Source of the DNA: Sedimentitalea sp041224545
GTDB taxonomy: Bacteria > Pseudomonadota > Alphaproteobacteria > Rhodobacterales > Rhodobacteraceae
Length of the DNA: 64,000 nt
Assembly (NCBI RefSeq): GCF_041224545.1
Contig: NZ_JBGFGP010000108.1
Location: 76,469 to 140,468 of the forward strand
Direction of reading: 5' to 3'
The notes under the pieces are model-generated. The model had not been told where the DNA came from. It did not search any database and saw only the letters and a list, made by a program, of their open reading frames with translations. This document shows, one piece after another, positions 35,910 to 45,693 of the stretch. The translations under genes were made by a program, and so were the position numbers. The first letter of the stretch is position 1, and each line of letters starts with the position of its first letter.

Positions 35910-36835
35910 TCGACATCCGGCAGCTGCGTTACTTTCTTGCCATTGCCGACGCGCCGTCGATCTCTGCGGCGGCACATACCATCGGCGTGGCGCAACCCTC
36001 GCTGTCCCAGCACGTGCAGCGCATGGAAGAGGAACTTGGCGTCAAGCTCATGGATCGGTCCCCCCGTGGCACGTTGCTGACGCAGGAGGGGCATGAACTT
36101 GTGGAACACGCCCGCCGGATCTGCGACAGCCTCGATCGCTGTGTCGCGGACATGCGCGAGCTGGGGGGAACAATCAGGGGACGTGTTGCCTTTGGCATGC
36201 CCCCGTCCTGCTCCATGGTCATGTCGGTCCCGCTGGCGGAAACCGTGCGGCTTGAACTGCCCGAGGTCCGCCTGCGCGCGGTCGAGTCCATGAGCGGTTA
36301 TCTCAAGACCTGGATCGAGGACGGCACGGTCGACATAGGTTTTCTCTATGATCTCACCGATGCGGGACATCTGCGCAAGACGCAGGTGATGCAAGAGCAG
36401 CTGTTCTTCTTTTCCGCGCCCGACGCCTGGCCTCTGGACACCCCGCCGGGCACGCCCGTCCCGCTGGCGGAACTTCAGCCACTGGACATGATCCTGACAT
36501 CGAACGGGCTGCGAAACACCATCGAACGCTATTGCAGCAGCCACGGCATCAAGCTGAACGTCGTGATCGAGATGGATGCGATGACCCAGATCAAGGAACT
36601 GGTGGCGCGCGGATCGGGCTACACGATCTTCGCGCCCGTCGCGGCTCAGGACTTCGTCGAGCGCGGAGAGCTGTTGCGCGCTCCGATCGTCGCGCCGACG
36701 CTGACACGCCCGGTCTACATCGTGTCGAATCCGGCACGGGTGATGACCCGTGCCTGTCGCGCGGTCGAACAGCTGACTCTGGACGTGGCGCGCGAATTGG
36801 TACAGCGCGGCATTTGGGAAGCCACGCTGGTCTGA
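35906..36835 (+). CDS. LysR-family transcriptional regulator
   Basis: A 309-residue regulator. The N-terminal HTH is textbook: MIDIRQLRYFLAIADAPSIS, then AAHTIGVAQPSLSQHVQRME and DRSPRGTLLTQEG. The C-terminal effector domain resembles those controlling aromatic or organic-acid catabolism (NAC/Cbl type). It is co-translated with the alcohol dehydrogenase and probably controls the divergent 34.6-34.8 kb promoter. Confidence 0.88.
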   Translation: MIDIRQLRYFLAIADAPSISAAAHTIGVAQPSLSQHVQRMEEELGVKLMDRSPRGTLLTQEGHELVEHARRICDSLDRCVADMRELGGTIRGRVAFGMPPSCSMVMSVPLAETVRLELPEVRLRAVESMSGYLKTWIEDGTVDIGFLYDLTDAGHLRKTQVMQEQLFFFSAPDAWPLDTPPGTPVPLAELQPLDMILTSNGLRNTIERYCSSHGIKLNVVIEMDAMTQIKELVARGSGYTIFAPVAAQDFVERGELLRAPIVAPTLTRPVYIVSNPARVMTRACRAVEQLTLDVARELVQRGIWEATLV

Positions 36836-36995
36836 AAGCGCTTCTTGCCCAAAGAACCTTGCACGCCACGGCCATACGCCCGCGTGATGCGCAAGGGCAT
36901 CGCACCGCCGGTAAGCACCCTACATCGCGCCGATTTCCCTGAAGTAGCGCTCGGCGCAGCTTTGTTTGCGGCGGGACGCGATGTAGACTGGGGTC

Positions 36996-38036
36996 ATGAA
37001 ACACACCTCGGCGAAACTCCTGGCGCTGGTCGATGAAGCGGGCCTCTCGGATGGTACGCTGCGCCAGCTTCTATCGCCCTTCGGTATCGGGCCGGACGAG
37101 TTCAGGAATGTGGACCGGCTTTTTGCGCTCGATGAGATCCTCGCGATCTTTCGCGTGATCGTCGCCCATGTGGCCAACGCCGATACGGTGTTTCGGGCCG
37201 GACAGAGGTTTCGCTTTACCGATTTCGGCATTTTCGGACTCGCGGTGATGAGCCAGCCGGACCTGCGGCTGGCCTTGCGGTTCACCATGCGCTACCGGCC
37301 GCTGTCGTCGCCGCTGATCGGGCTGGAGGTGCAGGATGCCGAGGGTGACAGCGGGCTTGTCTTTTACCCCCTGCCCGGCACCACCGAGGATCACGACATC
37401 TATCCGCGACTGCTGGATTTCAACGTCGGCATGTTCCTGTCGCTGATTTCCGATGCCATCGGTCGGGACGATTTCACATCCGCCATCCAGCTGTCGGCAA
37501 GGGCGGACAAGCTGTCGCAGGATCTGCTGCGCGACAAGGGACTGCACGTCATCCCCGGCGCCCTGAGAGATGCAATTGTCCTCAAGCCCTGGGCCATGGA
37601 CGCTCCGCTGCGCCACAAGAGCACGGTCGGCGCGGCACTGGCCAGGAAGCTCTGTGGCGATGCGCTTGCGAGCGTGCGAAATGCCTCGAAATTTTCGGCC
37701 GAGGTGCAGGCGGTCATGATCGCGAATATCGAAAAGCCGCTGACCACGGCCTTTGTGGCGCGTCGTCTCGGGATGGGAGAGCGCAGCCTGCGCCGCCGCC
37801 TGTCCGAAGAAAGCCTGTCTTTCCGCTTGTTGAAGCAATCGGTGCAGAGCGATATCGCGCGCCGTTATCTGGGCGAAACCCGCATGACAATCGCGGATGT
37901 CGCGCTGGCCGTCGGATATAGCGATGTGGCCAATTTCAGGCGGGCGTTTCGCGCCCTTCACGGGGTGACACCACAGGAGTATCGGGAGGATTTGCGCGCA
38001 GGAGGGGGTGATAATTGGCCGAATGGCCGAAAATGA
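36996..38036 (+). CDS. AraC-family regulator (OruR/Arabinose-binding-domain type)
   Basis: A 346-residue regulator. The long N-terminal ligand domain (to about residue 220) matches the AraC-binding-like-2 group; the C-terminal double HTH begins at TAFVARRLGMGERSLRRRLS, with YLGETRMTIADVALAVGYSD and FRRAFRALHGVTPQEYRED. It is oriented toward the GlcD-GMC-IOR genes, 161 bases upstream, so it is a likely activator of them. Confidence 0.82.
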   Translation: MKHTSAKLLALVDEAGLSDGTLRQLLSPFGIGPDEFRNVDRLFALDEILAIFRVIVAHVANADTVFRAGQRFRFTDFGIFGLAVMSQPDLRLALRFTMRYRPLSSPLIGLEVQDAEGDSGLVFYPLPGTTEDHDIYPRLLDFNVGMFLSLISDAIGRDDFTSAIQLSARADKLSQDLLRDKGLHVIPGALRDAIVLKPWAMDAPLRHKSTVGAALARKLCGDALASVRNASKFSAEVQAVMIANIEKPLTTAFVARRLGMGERSLRRRLSEESLSFRLLKQSVQSDIARRYLGETRMTIADVALAVGYSDVANFRRAFRALHGVTPQEYREDLRAGGGDNWPNGRK

Positions 38037-38197
38037 CCCCATTTTGAATAAAACTGACCCTGATGCGCCGCGCCAATCCCTTGGAAAAGGAAAGGAAGGG
38101 AGAGAAGGATGTCGGAAATGCGAATCCCATTGCAGGAGGGTCCGGTCCATGAGAGCGGACACGATCTTCTGGCGGAAGACTCCCGGAGGGCGGTGCC

Positions 38198-39598
38198 ATG
38201 ACCGGACTGGTCGATGCGATTGCCGCTGAAATCGGGCGGGATCGTCTTGTTTCACCCGATGACGTTCTTGGCCGCGCCCTGGATCCCATCGGTCGTCAGG
38301 CCCCTGCGACATGGCTGATCCGGCCGCGCAGCACGCAAGAGGTTTCGGCGGTCTTGCGCCTCTGCCATGCCGCCGGACAACGGCTGACGGTGATGGGCGG
38401 CGCAACCGGGCTCGCCGGCGGGCTGGCTCTGGCAGAGGACGAGTGGCTGCTGTCTCTCGAGGCGATGCGCGGGATCGACATCGATGCCGGCAACCGTGTC
38501 GCCACCATGGGCGCGGGCGCGATCCTTCAGGACGTGCAGGACAGGGTCGCCGAAGCGGGGCTGAGCTTTCCCCTCGATCTGGGCTCGCGCGGGTCGGCGA
38601 CGATCGGCGGTCTGATCGCCTGCAATGCGGGTGGTGAAAAGGCGCTGCGCTTTGGCATGATGCGCGAACAGGTTCTGGGACTTGAGGTCGTTCTGCCGGA
38701 TGGCCGCGTGATCGACCTGATGAACAGCATGGTCAAGAACAACACCGGTTATGACCTCAAGCAGTTGTTCATCGGGGCCGAAGGAACGCTGGGCGTCGTC
38801 ACCCGCGCGGTGTTGCGGCTGCGCCCGCATCTGCCAAGCCGTCAAACGGGCTTTGCCGCACTGTCACAGTTCGACGCCGTGCTGAAGCTGAAATCCGCGG
38901 TGGAAGAGGCGCTCGGCAATGATCTTACCGCCTTTGAAATCATGTGGCCGGGCTTTTTCGATGCGGTGGCGTCGGCCGCCGGCGGTGCGCTCCCCGTCGA
39001 AAGGGGCAGCGCCTACTATGTGATTTTCGAAGCTGAAGGCGGGCGCGCCATGACCGATGACATGTTCATCGAAGCGCTCGAACCCGTCGTCGAGGCCGGC
39101 CTGGTCGACGATCTGGTGCTGGCCCGCTCGAATGCCGAACGCGACGGGATGTGGAGCCTGCGCAACAATATTGCCGCCCTCATCGCCGCCTACATGCCGC
39201 CCATAGGCTATGACGTTTCGATACCGCTCGGCAAGATGGAGCAGTTTGTCGCCGCCGTCGAGGCGGGTGTTGCGCAACGCTGGCCGGATATGCGCATGAC
39301 CGCCTTCGGACATATGGGCGACAACAACCTGCATCTCGTCGTGACGCTGGGGGCCGCCGATGCCGCCGACAAGGAAGCGCTCAATCACCTGATCTATGGC
39401 GAGGTCGGCAAGCTTGGAGGGTCGATTTCGGCAGAACACGGACTGGGCAGCGAGAAGCGGGACTATCTCGGCTACAGCCGCTCGCCCGAGGCCATCGCCC
39501 TGATGCGCGAGGTGCGGACGCTTTTTGATCCGCGGGGCATCCTGCAACAGGGGAGGCTGCTGCCCGACGCAGAGCCCCGATCCCCGCAAGACCAGTGA
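38198..39598 (+). CDS. FAD-binding 2-hydroxyacid oxidase/dehydrogenase (GlcD-like)
   Basis: A 466-residue flavoprotein related to glycolate oxidase GlcD and D-lactate/D-2-hydroxyglutarate dehydrogenases. The PCMH FAD domain shows LTVMGGATGLAGGLALAEDE, DLGSRGSATIGGLIACNAGG and FIGAEGTLGVVTRAVL; the C-terminal cap carries GHMGDNNLHLVV and ISAEHGLGSEKR. It would oxidise a 2-hydroxyacid to a 2-oxoacid. It is followed after 45 bases by a GMC oxidoreductase, suggesting sequential oxidation of an alcohol to an oxoacid. Confidence 0.86.
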   Translation: MTGLVDAIAAEIGRDRLVSPDDVLGRALDPIGRQAPATWLIRPRSTQEVSAVLRLCHAAGQRLTVMGGATGLAGGLALAEDEWLLSLEAMRGIDIDAGNRVATMGAGAILQDVQDRVAEAGLSFPLDLGSRGSATIGGLIACNAGGEKALRFGMMREQVLGLEVVLPDGRVIDLMNSMVKNNTGYDLKQLFIGAEGTLGVVTRAVLRLRPHLPSRQTGFAALSQFDAVLKLKSAVEEALGNDLTAFEIMWPGFFDAVASAAGGALPVERGSAYYVIFEAEGGRAMTDDMFIEALEPVVEAGLVDDLVLARSNAERDGMWSLRNNIAALIAAYMPPIGYDVSIPLGKMEQFVAAVEAGVAQRWPDMRMTAFGHMGDNNLHLVVTLGAADAADKEALNHLIYGEVGKLGGSISAEHGLGSEKRDYLGYSRSPEAIALMREVRTLFDPRGILQQGRLLPDAEPRSPQDQ

Positions 39599-39643
39599 AA
39601 TCATCGGGCGGCGACGGGAGACGCCGCATCAGGGAGGACGACC

Positions 39644-41248
39644 ATGACTGAAGTTTACGACTATATCGTCGTTGGCAGCGGACCCGGCGGCGCGCCGGTG
39701 GCCAACCGGCTGAGCGCCGACGGCAAGACCACGGTTGCCGTGATCGAGACCGGCGGCGCGAACACCGGGGCGACGATCGACGTTCCGATGCTGCTGATCG
39801 CGAATGTGCCGAAAAAGAACAAGCACAACTACGCGTACGAAACCGTACCGCAAAAGGGTCTGAAGGGGCGTGTCGGCTATCAGCCGCGCGGGCGCGGGCT
39901 TGGCGGATCGACCGCGATCAACGCGCTGGTCTACATGCGCGGGCATCGCGGTGATTATGACGAATGGCGTGACCTGGGATGCCCGGGCTGGGGATATGAC
40001 GATGTTCTTCCCTATTTCAAGAAGTCCGAGAACAACACCGCCGTCACCGATGAGTTTCACGGTCAGGGTGGCGAGTTGAATGTCGAACGCATCCGCACCG
40101 ACAACCCGTGGCATGGCAAGCTGAGCCAGATGCTCGATGAGGCGCAACTCAAGGCCAACCCGGATCCGAACGGGGCGCATCAGGAAGGCTATTCCATCGC
40201 GCAGGTGATGCAGAAGGAAGGCCGGCGCTGTTCATCCGCCCATGCCTTTATCGTGCCGGTGATGGACAAGCGCCCGAACCTGAACGTGCTGCTGGAAACC
40301 CAGGCCGTCCGGGTGGTGTTTGAAGGCAGGAAGGCCGTCGGCCTCGAAGTCGAACACAAGGGCGCAAAACGGGTGATCCGCGTGAACCGCGAGATCATCC
40401 TGTCGGCGGGCGCCTTTGGTACGCCGCAGATCCTGATGATGTCCGGCATCGGCCGGGCCTCGGACCTGAAACAGCATGGCATCGAAACGGTGCATGACCT
40501 GCCGATGGTCGGATATGACCTTCAGGACCATATGGATTTCATTCTGGCCTATCATATCAAGGACCGCGTGAACCTGATGGGCATGTCGCCCCAGGGTCTC
40601 TGGAGCCTGTACAGGAACTGGCGCCGCTATCAGAAAGAGCGGCGGGGAATGTTCACATCCAACTTTGCCGAGGTGAACGGCTTCATGCGCCTGTCGCCCG
40701 ACAGCCCCCGCCCCGAGATCCAGTATGAATTCGTTGTCGGTCTTGCCATCGACCATGCCCGCAAGCTGGAACCCCGCCACGGCATGTCCTGTCACATCCT
40801 CGATCTGCGTCCGAGTTCGCGCGGGACGGTCAAGCTCAAGTCGAACGATCACAAGGACTCGCTGCTGATCGACCCGAACTTTCTGGATACCGAAGATGAC
40901 GTGCAGCGGATGGTCGAGGGGAGCAAGCGGGTTCATAACATCATCATCAACTCGCGCCAGATGGCCCCGGTCATCGAAGAGGATCTGTTCACCTCGCAAT
41001 GCAAGACGGATGCCGACTGGGAAGAGGTCATTCGTTCGCGTGCGGACACCAATTATCACCCGGTCGGCACCTGCCGTATGGGCACGGATGAAGATGCCGT
41101 GGTCGATGCCCGCTCGCTCAAGGTCAACGGGGTCGAAGGGCTGCGCATCTCGGACGCTTCGGTGATGCCGCGCCTGACCGGCGGCAACACCACGGCACCG
41201 ACCCTGATGATCGGCGAGAAATGCGCGGATTTCATCATGGCCGGATGA
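39644..41248 (+). CDS. GMC-family alcohol oxidoreductase
   Basis: A 534-residue glucose-methanol-choline flavoenzyme. The FAD loop is YIVVGSGPGGAPVANRLSAD, GMC signature 1 is GRGLGGSTAINALVYMRGHR, signature 2 lies in LSAGAFGTPQILMMSGIG, and catalytic histidines are in NYHPVGTCRMG and GGNTTAPT. It is choline-dehydrogenase-like but without the betaine-synthesis neighbours; its substrate alcohol is unknown. The start follows AGGGAGGACGACC. Confidence 0.9.
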   Translation: MTEVYDYIVVGSGPGGAPVANRLSADGKTTVAVIETGGANTGATIDVPMLLIANVPKKNKHNYAYETVPQKGLKGRVGYQPRGRGLGGSTAINALVYMRGHRGDYDEWRDLGCPGWGYDDVLPYFKKSENNTAVTDEFHGQGGELNVERIRTDNPWHGKLSQMLDEAQLKANPDPNGAHQEGYSIAQVMQKEGRRCSSAHAFIVPVMDKRPNLNVLLETQAVRVVFEGRKAVGLEVEHKGAKRVIRVNREIILSAGAFGTPQILMMSGIGRASDLKQHGIETVHDLPMVGYDLQDHMDFILAYHIKDRVNLMGMSPQGLWSLYRNWRRYQKERRGMFTSNFAEVNGFMRLSPDSPRPEIQYEFVVGLAIDHARKLEPRHGMSCHILDLRPSSRGTVKLKSNDHKDSLLIDPNFLDTEDDVQRMVEGSKRVHNIIINSRQMAPVIEEDLFTSQCKTDADWEEVIRSRADTNYHPVGTCRMGTDEDAVVDARSLKVNGVEGLRISDASVMPRLTGGNTTAPTLMIGEKCADFIMAG

Positions 41249-41312
41249 CGACCCCACCGGGACGGTTGCCCTGACACCGTCCCGCGTCGAGCTGTTAGAA
41301 AAGGAAGGCAAA

Positions 41313-44300
41313 ATGACCCACCATTCACCGCCGAAACGACTTGAAATGACGCTTGAGGACCGGTTGAGCCAGGACGAAGGCTGGGTCTACATGACCGGCA
41401 TGCAGGCTCTGGTCCGGTTGCCGATCCAGCAACGCAAGCGGGACGCAGCGGCGGGGCTGAACACCGGTGGCTATATTTCCGGCTACCGCGGCAGCCCGGT
41501 GGGCACCTACGACATGAACCTCTGGCAGGCAGAGGCCACGCTGAAAGAGCACAATATCTATTTTCAGCCCGGTCTGAACGAAGACCTTGCCGCGACCGCC
41601 GCCTGGGGATCGCAACAGGTCGGGCTGTTTCCGGGGGCGCGGGTCGATGGCGTGTTCTCGATCTGGTACGGCAAGGCGCCGGGACTTGACCGCTCGATGG
41701 ATCCGATCCGCCACGCAAACCTCGCCGGGACCAACCCCAAGGGGGGGTCGCTGCTGCTGGTGGGCGACGATCACGGCGCGAAATCCTCGACTCTGGCGTG
41801 TTATTCCGACCTGAATTTCGCATCGCTCGGAATGCCGCTGCTGGCCCCTGCGAATGCGCAGGATGTGCTCGACATGGGTTTGCACGGCATCGCCATGAGT
41901 CGCTACAGCTCAACGCTTGTCGGCATGAAACTCGTGACCGATGTGGTCGAGGGCGGCGGCTCGGTCCATGTCGGCCCGGACAGCCCGGCCATCACCGTAC
42001 CGGACGACGACGGTCCGGACACGACAATCAAACCCTTCATGCCGATCCTCGAACAGGAGCGCTTGTTGTGGGATATCAAACTGAAGAAAGTGCTGACCTA
42101 TGCCCGCGCCAACGGTCTCAACCAGCAGGACGGCGCGACCGACGCGCGCATCGGTATCGTCGCGGCGGGCAAGGCTTGGCAGGATCTGACCCAGGCGCTG
42201 GCGGGGCTGGGATATCAGGATGGCAAACTTGGCAGTATGCCCGTCCGGCGTCTCAAGGTCGGCATGGTCTGGCCACTTGACGCCGACGCCATCCGCACAT
42301 TCGCACAGGGGCTGGACGCGATTGTCGTGGTCGAGGAAAAGCGCGCTCTGCTCGAAGATCAGATCCGCAGCATCCTGTATGGATCGGACACGGCGCCGCG
42401 CATCGTCGGCAAGACCTTTCACGGGCAGGCCTATGCGCCCGAGGCCGAAGACTGCGCCTTTCCGAACTTTGGCGAGATCGACCCGAACATGGTCACCGGC
42501 GTGCTGGTGCGCGTCGCCAACGAGATCGACCCCGCCTGCGGCGTGCGGTTGTCGAACCGGCCCGAGACACCGCTCAAGCCCGGGCGCGGCGCAATCCGCC
42601 CGCCCTCGTTCTGCGCCGGGTGCCCGCATGGCCGATCGACCCAGGTCATCGAGGGGTCCCGTGCGCTGGCCGGGATCGGCTGTCACACGATGGCGATGCT
42701 GCGCGATCCGATGAAGACGAACTCGGTCAGCCACATGGGCGGCGAAGGGGTCCTGTGGCTGGGCCAGTTTCCGTTTACCGACGAAAAGCACGTGTTTGCC
42801 AATATGGGGGACGGAACCTATTTCCATTCCGGCCTGATGGCAATCCGGGCCGCGATCGCGGCCAAGGCGACGATGACCTACAAGCTGTTGCACAATGGCT
42901 TTGTGTCAATGACCGGCGGGCAGCCGCATGATGGCGAGATCAGCCCGACCCAGATGATCGAGCAATTGCGCGCCGAAGGGGTGGAACGGATCGCGCTGGT
43001 TTCCGATGAACCCGAGAAATACGAGGGCAAGGCCCTTGGCACCGGCGTTACCCTGCATCCGCGCACCGAGATGGAGATGGTGCAGAAAGGGATGACATCA
43101 CATAGCGGCGTCAGCGTCATCATATACGATCAGCCCTGCGCCACCGAGCGCCGCCGGTTGCGCAAACGCGGCAAATGGGTCGATCCCGACAAGCGCGTCT
43201 ATATCAACCCCGAGGTCTGCGAAGGCTGCGGTGATTGCTCGACCGTCTCGGCCTGCATGGCCATCGAACCGCTGGAAACCGAACTGGGCCGCAAACGGAA
43301 GATCAATCAATCGTCCTGCAACAAGGATTTTTCCTGTGTCGAAGGTTTCTGCCCCTCGTTCGTGACGGTCACCGGTGCAACGCCCCGCAAGGCCGCAACA
43401 GCCGAGGTGGCCATCGATGCCAGCCATCTGCCGGAACCGCCAAAACGTCAGATCGACGGCTCATGGTCCATCCTGGTGTCCGGGATTGGCGGTGCGGGTG
43501 TCGTGACCGTCGGCCAGACGCTGGCCGTGGCCGCCCATGCCGACGGCTATTTCTCGTCCAATCTCGACATCACGGGGCTGGCGCAGAAATACGGCGCGGT
43601 CCACAGCCATATCAAGATCGCGCTCAGCCCCGACGACATGCGGGCCACGCGGATTGCCAGCGGCGAGGCGGACGCGCTGATCGGATGCGACCTGGTGGTG
43701 GCGGCGGGGGATGAAGCCCTGTCAAAACTGACGCCGGGCAAATCCGTGGCGGTGACCGATACGACCGTGGTACCAACCGCCGAATTTTCAGCCAATCCCG
43801 ACTGGCGGCTGAACGGAGACGAGCAGGCCGAACGCCTGACCCGCGTTCTGGGCGACGCCGCCGTCGCCTTTGATGCGCAGGGCCTGGCGGAAAAGGTGAT
43901 GGGCGACCGTGTCTTTGCCAACATGGTGCTGATGGGGGCCGCCTGGCAACAGGGCGGGATACCGCTGTCGCAGGAAGCGATCCAGCGCGCAATCGAACTC
44001 AACGGGGTGGCCGTGACCAGAAACCGGCAGGCCTTTGACCTTGGCCGCATCGCCATCGCCGATCCGCAGGCCGCGCGCACGCTGGCCGGAGATAACGCGC
44101 CGGTCGAACTGGATGCCCACCGTGCCCGGACGACCGATGAGGTGATCGCGCATCGCGCCGGGCTGCTGACCGCCTACAAGGATGCCGCCTTTGCCGCCTC
44201 CTACAAGGACCGGATCGCGCAATTGCAGGCCAGGGGTCTGCCGGAGGACGCCGTGACGGCCGCCGCGCGCGGGCTCTACAAATTGATGGCGGTAAAGGAT

Positions 44301-44768
44301 GAATGGGAGGTCGCGCGCCTCTACGGCAAGCCGAGTTTCCGCCAGGGGCTGGAAGATACATTCCAGGGCGACATGGACCTGACCTTCTATTTCGGCGCCT
44401 GGCCCTATGGCGGCCGGGACGAAAAGACCGGCAAGATGACCAAGGGTGCTGTCAAGGGCAGGACGGCTCTGCGCTTCTTCGGCGTGATGAATCGCCTGCG
44501 CTTCCTGCGCGGCACCCTGTTCGATCCCTTCCGCAACAATGACGAGGCAAAGCTCGCCCGCGCGCTTCTGGCCGACTATCAGGCAGATATCGATTTCGCA
44601 CTGGCCAACTGGTCGGAGACGCATGCGGACGCGATCACCAGGCTGCTGGACCTGCCCGAGCACATTCGCGGATATGGCCATGTCCGCGCCCGCCATGCCG
44701 CGAAGGTGCAAAAACAGCGCGCGGCACTGCGGTCCGACATTCAGACCAGAAAGGAAAACGCCGCCTGA
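41313..44768 (+). CDS. indolepyruvate:ferredoxin oxidoreductase, fused subunits
   Basis: A 1151-residue single-chain 2-oxoacid:ferredoxin oxidoreductase that decarboxylates aryl- or branched 2-oxoacids to acyl-CoA. The alpha-type pyrimidine domain starts near residue 40. CAGCPHGRSTQVIEG and IGCHTMAMLRDPMKTN lead into the TPP site with MGGEGVLWLGQFPF and FANMGDGTYFHSG. Cysteines in CEGCGDC are followed by CNKDFSCVEGFCPSF. The gamma domain begins at GIGGAGVVTVGQTLAVAA. It follows the GMC gene, completing an alcohol-to-acyl-CoA series if the substrates agree. Confidence 0.9.
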   Translation: MTHHSPPKRLEMTLEDRLSQDEGWVYMTGMQALVRLPIQQRKRDAAAGLNTGGYISGYRGSPVGTYDMNLWQAEATLKEHNIYFQPGLNEDLAATAAWGSQQVGLFPGARVDGVFSIWYGKAPGLDRSMDPIRHANLAGTNPKGGSLLLVGDDHGAKSSTLACYSDLNFASLGMPLLAPANAQDVLDMGLHGIAMSRYSSTLVGMKLVTDVVEGGGSVHVGPDSPAITVPDDDGPDTTIKPFMPILEQERLLWDIKLKKVLTYARANGLNQQDGATDARIGIVAAGKAWQDLTQALAGLGYQDGKLGSMPVRRLKVGMVWPLDADAIRTFAQGLDAIVVVEEKRALLEDQIRSILYGSDTAPRIVGKTFHGQAYAPEAEDCAFPNFGEIDPNMVTGVLVRVANEIDPACGVRLSNRPETPLKPGRGAIRPPSFCAGCPHGRSTQVIEGSRALAGIGCHTMAMLRDPMKTNSVSHMGGEGVLWLGQFPFTDEKHVFANMGDGTYFHSGLMAIRAAIAAKATMTYKLLHNGFVSMTGGQPHDGEISPTQMIEQLRAEGVERIALVSDEPEKYEGKALGTGVTLHPRTEMEMVQKGMTSHSGVSVIIYDQPCATERRRLRKRGKWVDPDKRVYINPEVCEGCGDCSTVSACMAIEPLETELGRKRKINQSSCNKDFSCVEGFCPSFVTVTGATPRKAATAEVAIDASHLPEPPKRQIDGSWSILVSGIGGAGVVTVGQTLAVAAHADGYFSSNLDITGLAQKYGAVHSHIKIALSPDDMRATRIASGEADALIGCDLVVAAGDEALSKLTPGKSVAVTDTTVVPTAEFSANPDWRLNGDEQAERLTRVLGDAAVAFDAQGLAEKVMGDRVFANMVLMGAAWQQGGIPLSQEAIQRAIELNGVAVTRNRQAFDLGRIAIADPQAARTLAGDNAPVELDAHRARTTDEVIAHRAGLLTAYKDAAFAASYKDRIAQLQARGLPEDAVTAAARGLYKLMAVKDEWEVARLYGKPSFRQGLEDTFQGDMDLTFYFGAWPYGGRDEKTGKMTKGAVKGRTALRFFGVMNRLRFLRGTLFDPFRNNDEAKLARALLADYQADIDFALANWSETHADAITRLLDLPEHIRGYGHVRARHAAKVQKQRAALRSDIQTRKENAA

Positions 44769-44792
44769 ACCGCCTTGGTTTCCACGATCTGG

Positions 44793-44821
44793 CAACCCGG
44801 ACACGCTGTTCAACCGGGTTG
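44793..44821. terminator. hairpin between convergent genes
   Basis: CAACCCGG (44793-44800) pairs with CCGGGTTG (44814-44821) around 13 bases, between the IOR gene and the convergent chaN-like gene. No clear T-run, so a weak bidirectional terminator at most. Confidence 0.4.
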
Positions 44822-44877
44822 TGCGGTCTCATGGACCGGCCGAGGGGACCGCGCGAATTCAGGCGGCGTCAGGTGTC

Positions 44878-45693
44878 TCAGGCCGGCGGCGAAACGCTTT
44901 CACCGGCCATGTAGCATACCGCCTCTGCGACATTCGGGACGATCGGGGCGGCACGATCCTGCGGCAGCAAGGTCGTGATTTCGCTGATGCCCAGATCGGT
45001 CAGCTGGAAAGGCGTGCCATGCCCGAACTCCAGGTGGCCACGACCGATGATTCCAACAACAAGGGGCGCCTCTGGCTGCCGGGCGACGTCCGCAATCCGG
45101 CAGGCAAAAGCCCTGTCCCATGTCTGCTGCGCCCGCACGAACCGGTCAAAGGCAGGATCCTCGGCGGATTGGGCCGCCCTGCCCGGACGCAGGCCACCGG
45201 TAATGTCGAACAGATATCGCCGATAGGCAGGGGTCGCTGGCCGCGCCGGTGTCAGCCCCTCGCGCAAGCGTTCCGGTATCGCATCCCAGCCGTCCTTGCC
45301 GACCTCGCTCACCAGATCCCTGCGGCAATTCAGCCCGATCATCGGGATCGCGTGATCCCGGCAGAACCGGAAAAGCGGCATGTAGAGTTCCGGGTCAAAG
45401 CGCCACACCTCGTTCCATTCGCTGCGTTGAAGAAACTCGGACTCGGACAGATCTCCCCGGCTCCACTCCATCAGGACCGGCGTCAGACGGGCGGGGAACA
45501 TTTCAAAGCCCATGACCATGTCCGCCCGATGCGCGAGCAACCCCGCCGCGACATGCATCTGCCAGCGATGATTGTCCGCGCGGTCATGCTGCTCTCCCAG
45601 CAGTACGACCCGCGAATGGCTGGCTTGCCTGATCACCTCGGCATGGGACACAACAGCCCCATCTGCGGGCGAGACCCATGTTCCGGCCTTCAT
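44878..45693 (-). CDS. ChaN-like haem-associated protein without signal peptide
   Basis: A 271-residue member of the ChaN/Tiki-like fold. VVLLGEQHDRADNHRWQMHV provides the conserved (L/G)E-x-H motif, GFEMFP and EVWRFDPELYMPLF follow, and GIIGRGHLEFGHGTPFQL carries the C-terminal GxGH motif. ChaN of Campylobacter is an iron-regulated lipoprotein that binds a haem dimer. Here the N-terminus starts directly with the domain and has no hydrophobic leader or lipobox, so a cytosolic role is likely. Its ATG overlaps the preceding stop (ATGA), making it the fourth gene of the TonB-receptor operon. Confidence 0.78.
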   Translation of the reverse strand: MKAGTWVSPADGAVVSHAEVIRQASHSRVVLLGEQHDRADNHRWQMHVAAGLLAHRADMVMGFEMFPARLTPVLMEWSRGDLSESEFLQRSEWNEVWRFDPELYMPLFRFCRDHAIPMIGLNCRRDLVSEVGKDGWDAIPERLREGLTPARPATPAYRRYLFDITGGLRPGRAAQSAEDPAFDRFVRAQQTWDRAFACRIADVARQPEAPLVVGIIGRGHLEFGHGTPFQLTDLGISEITTLLPQDRAAPIVPNVAEAVCYMAGESVSPPA

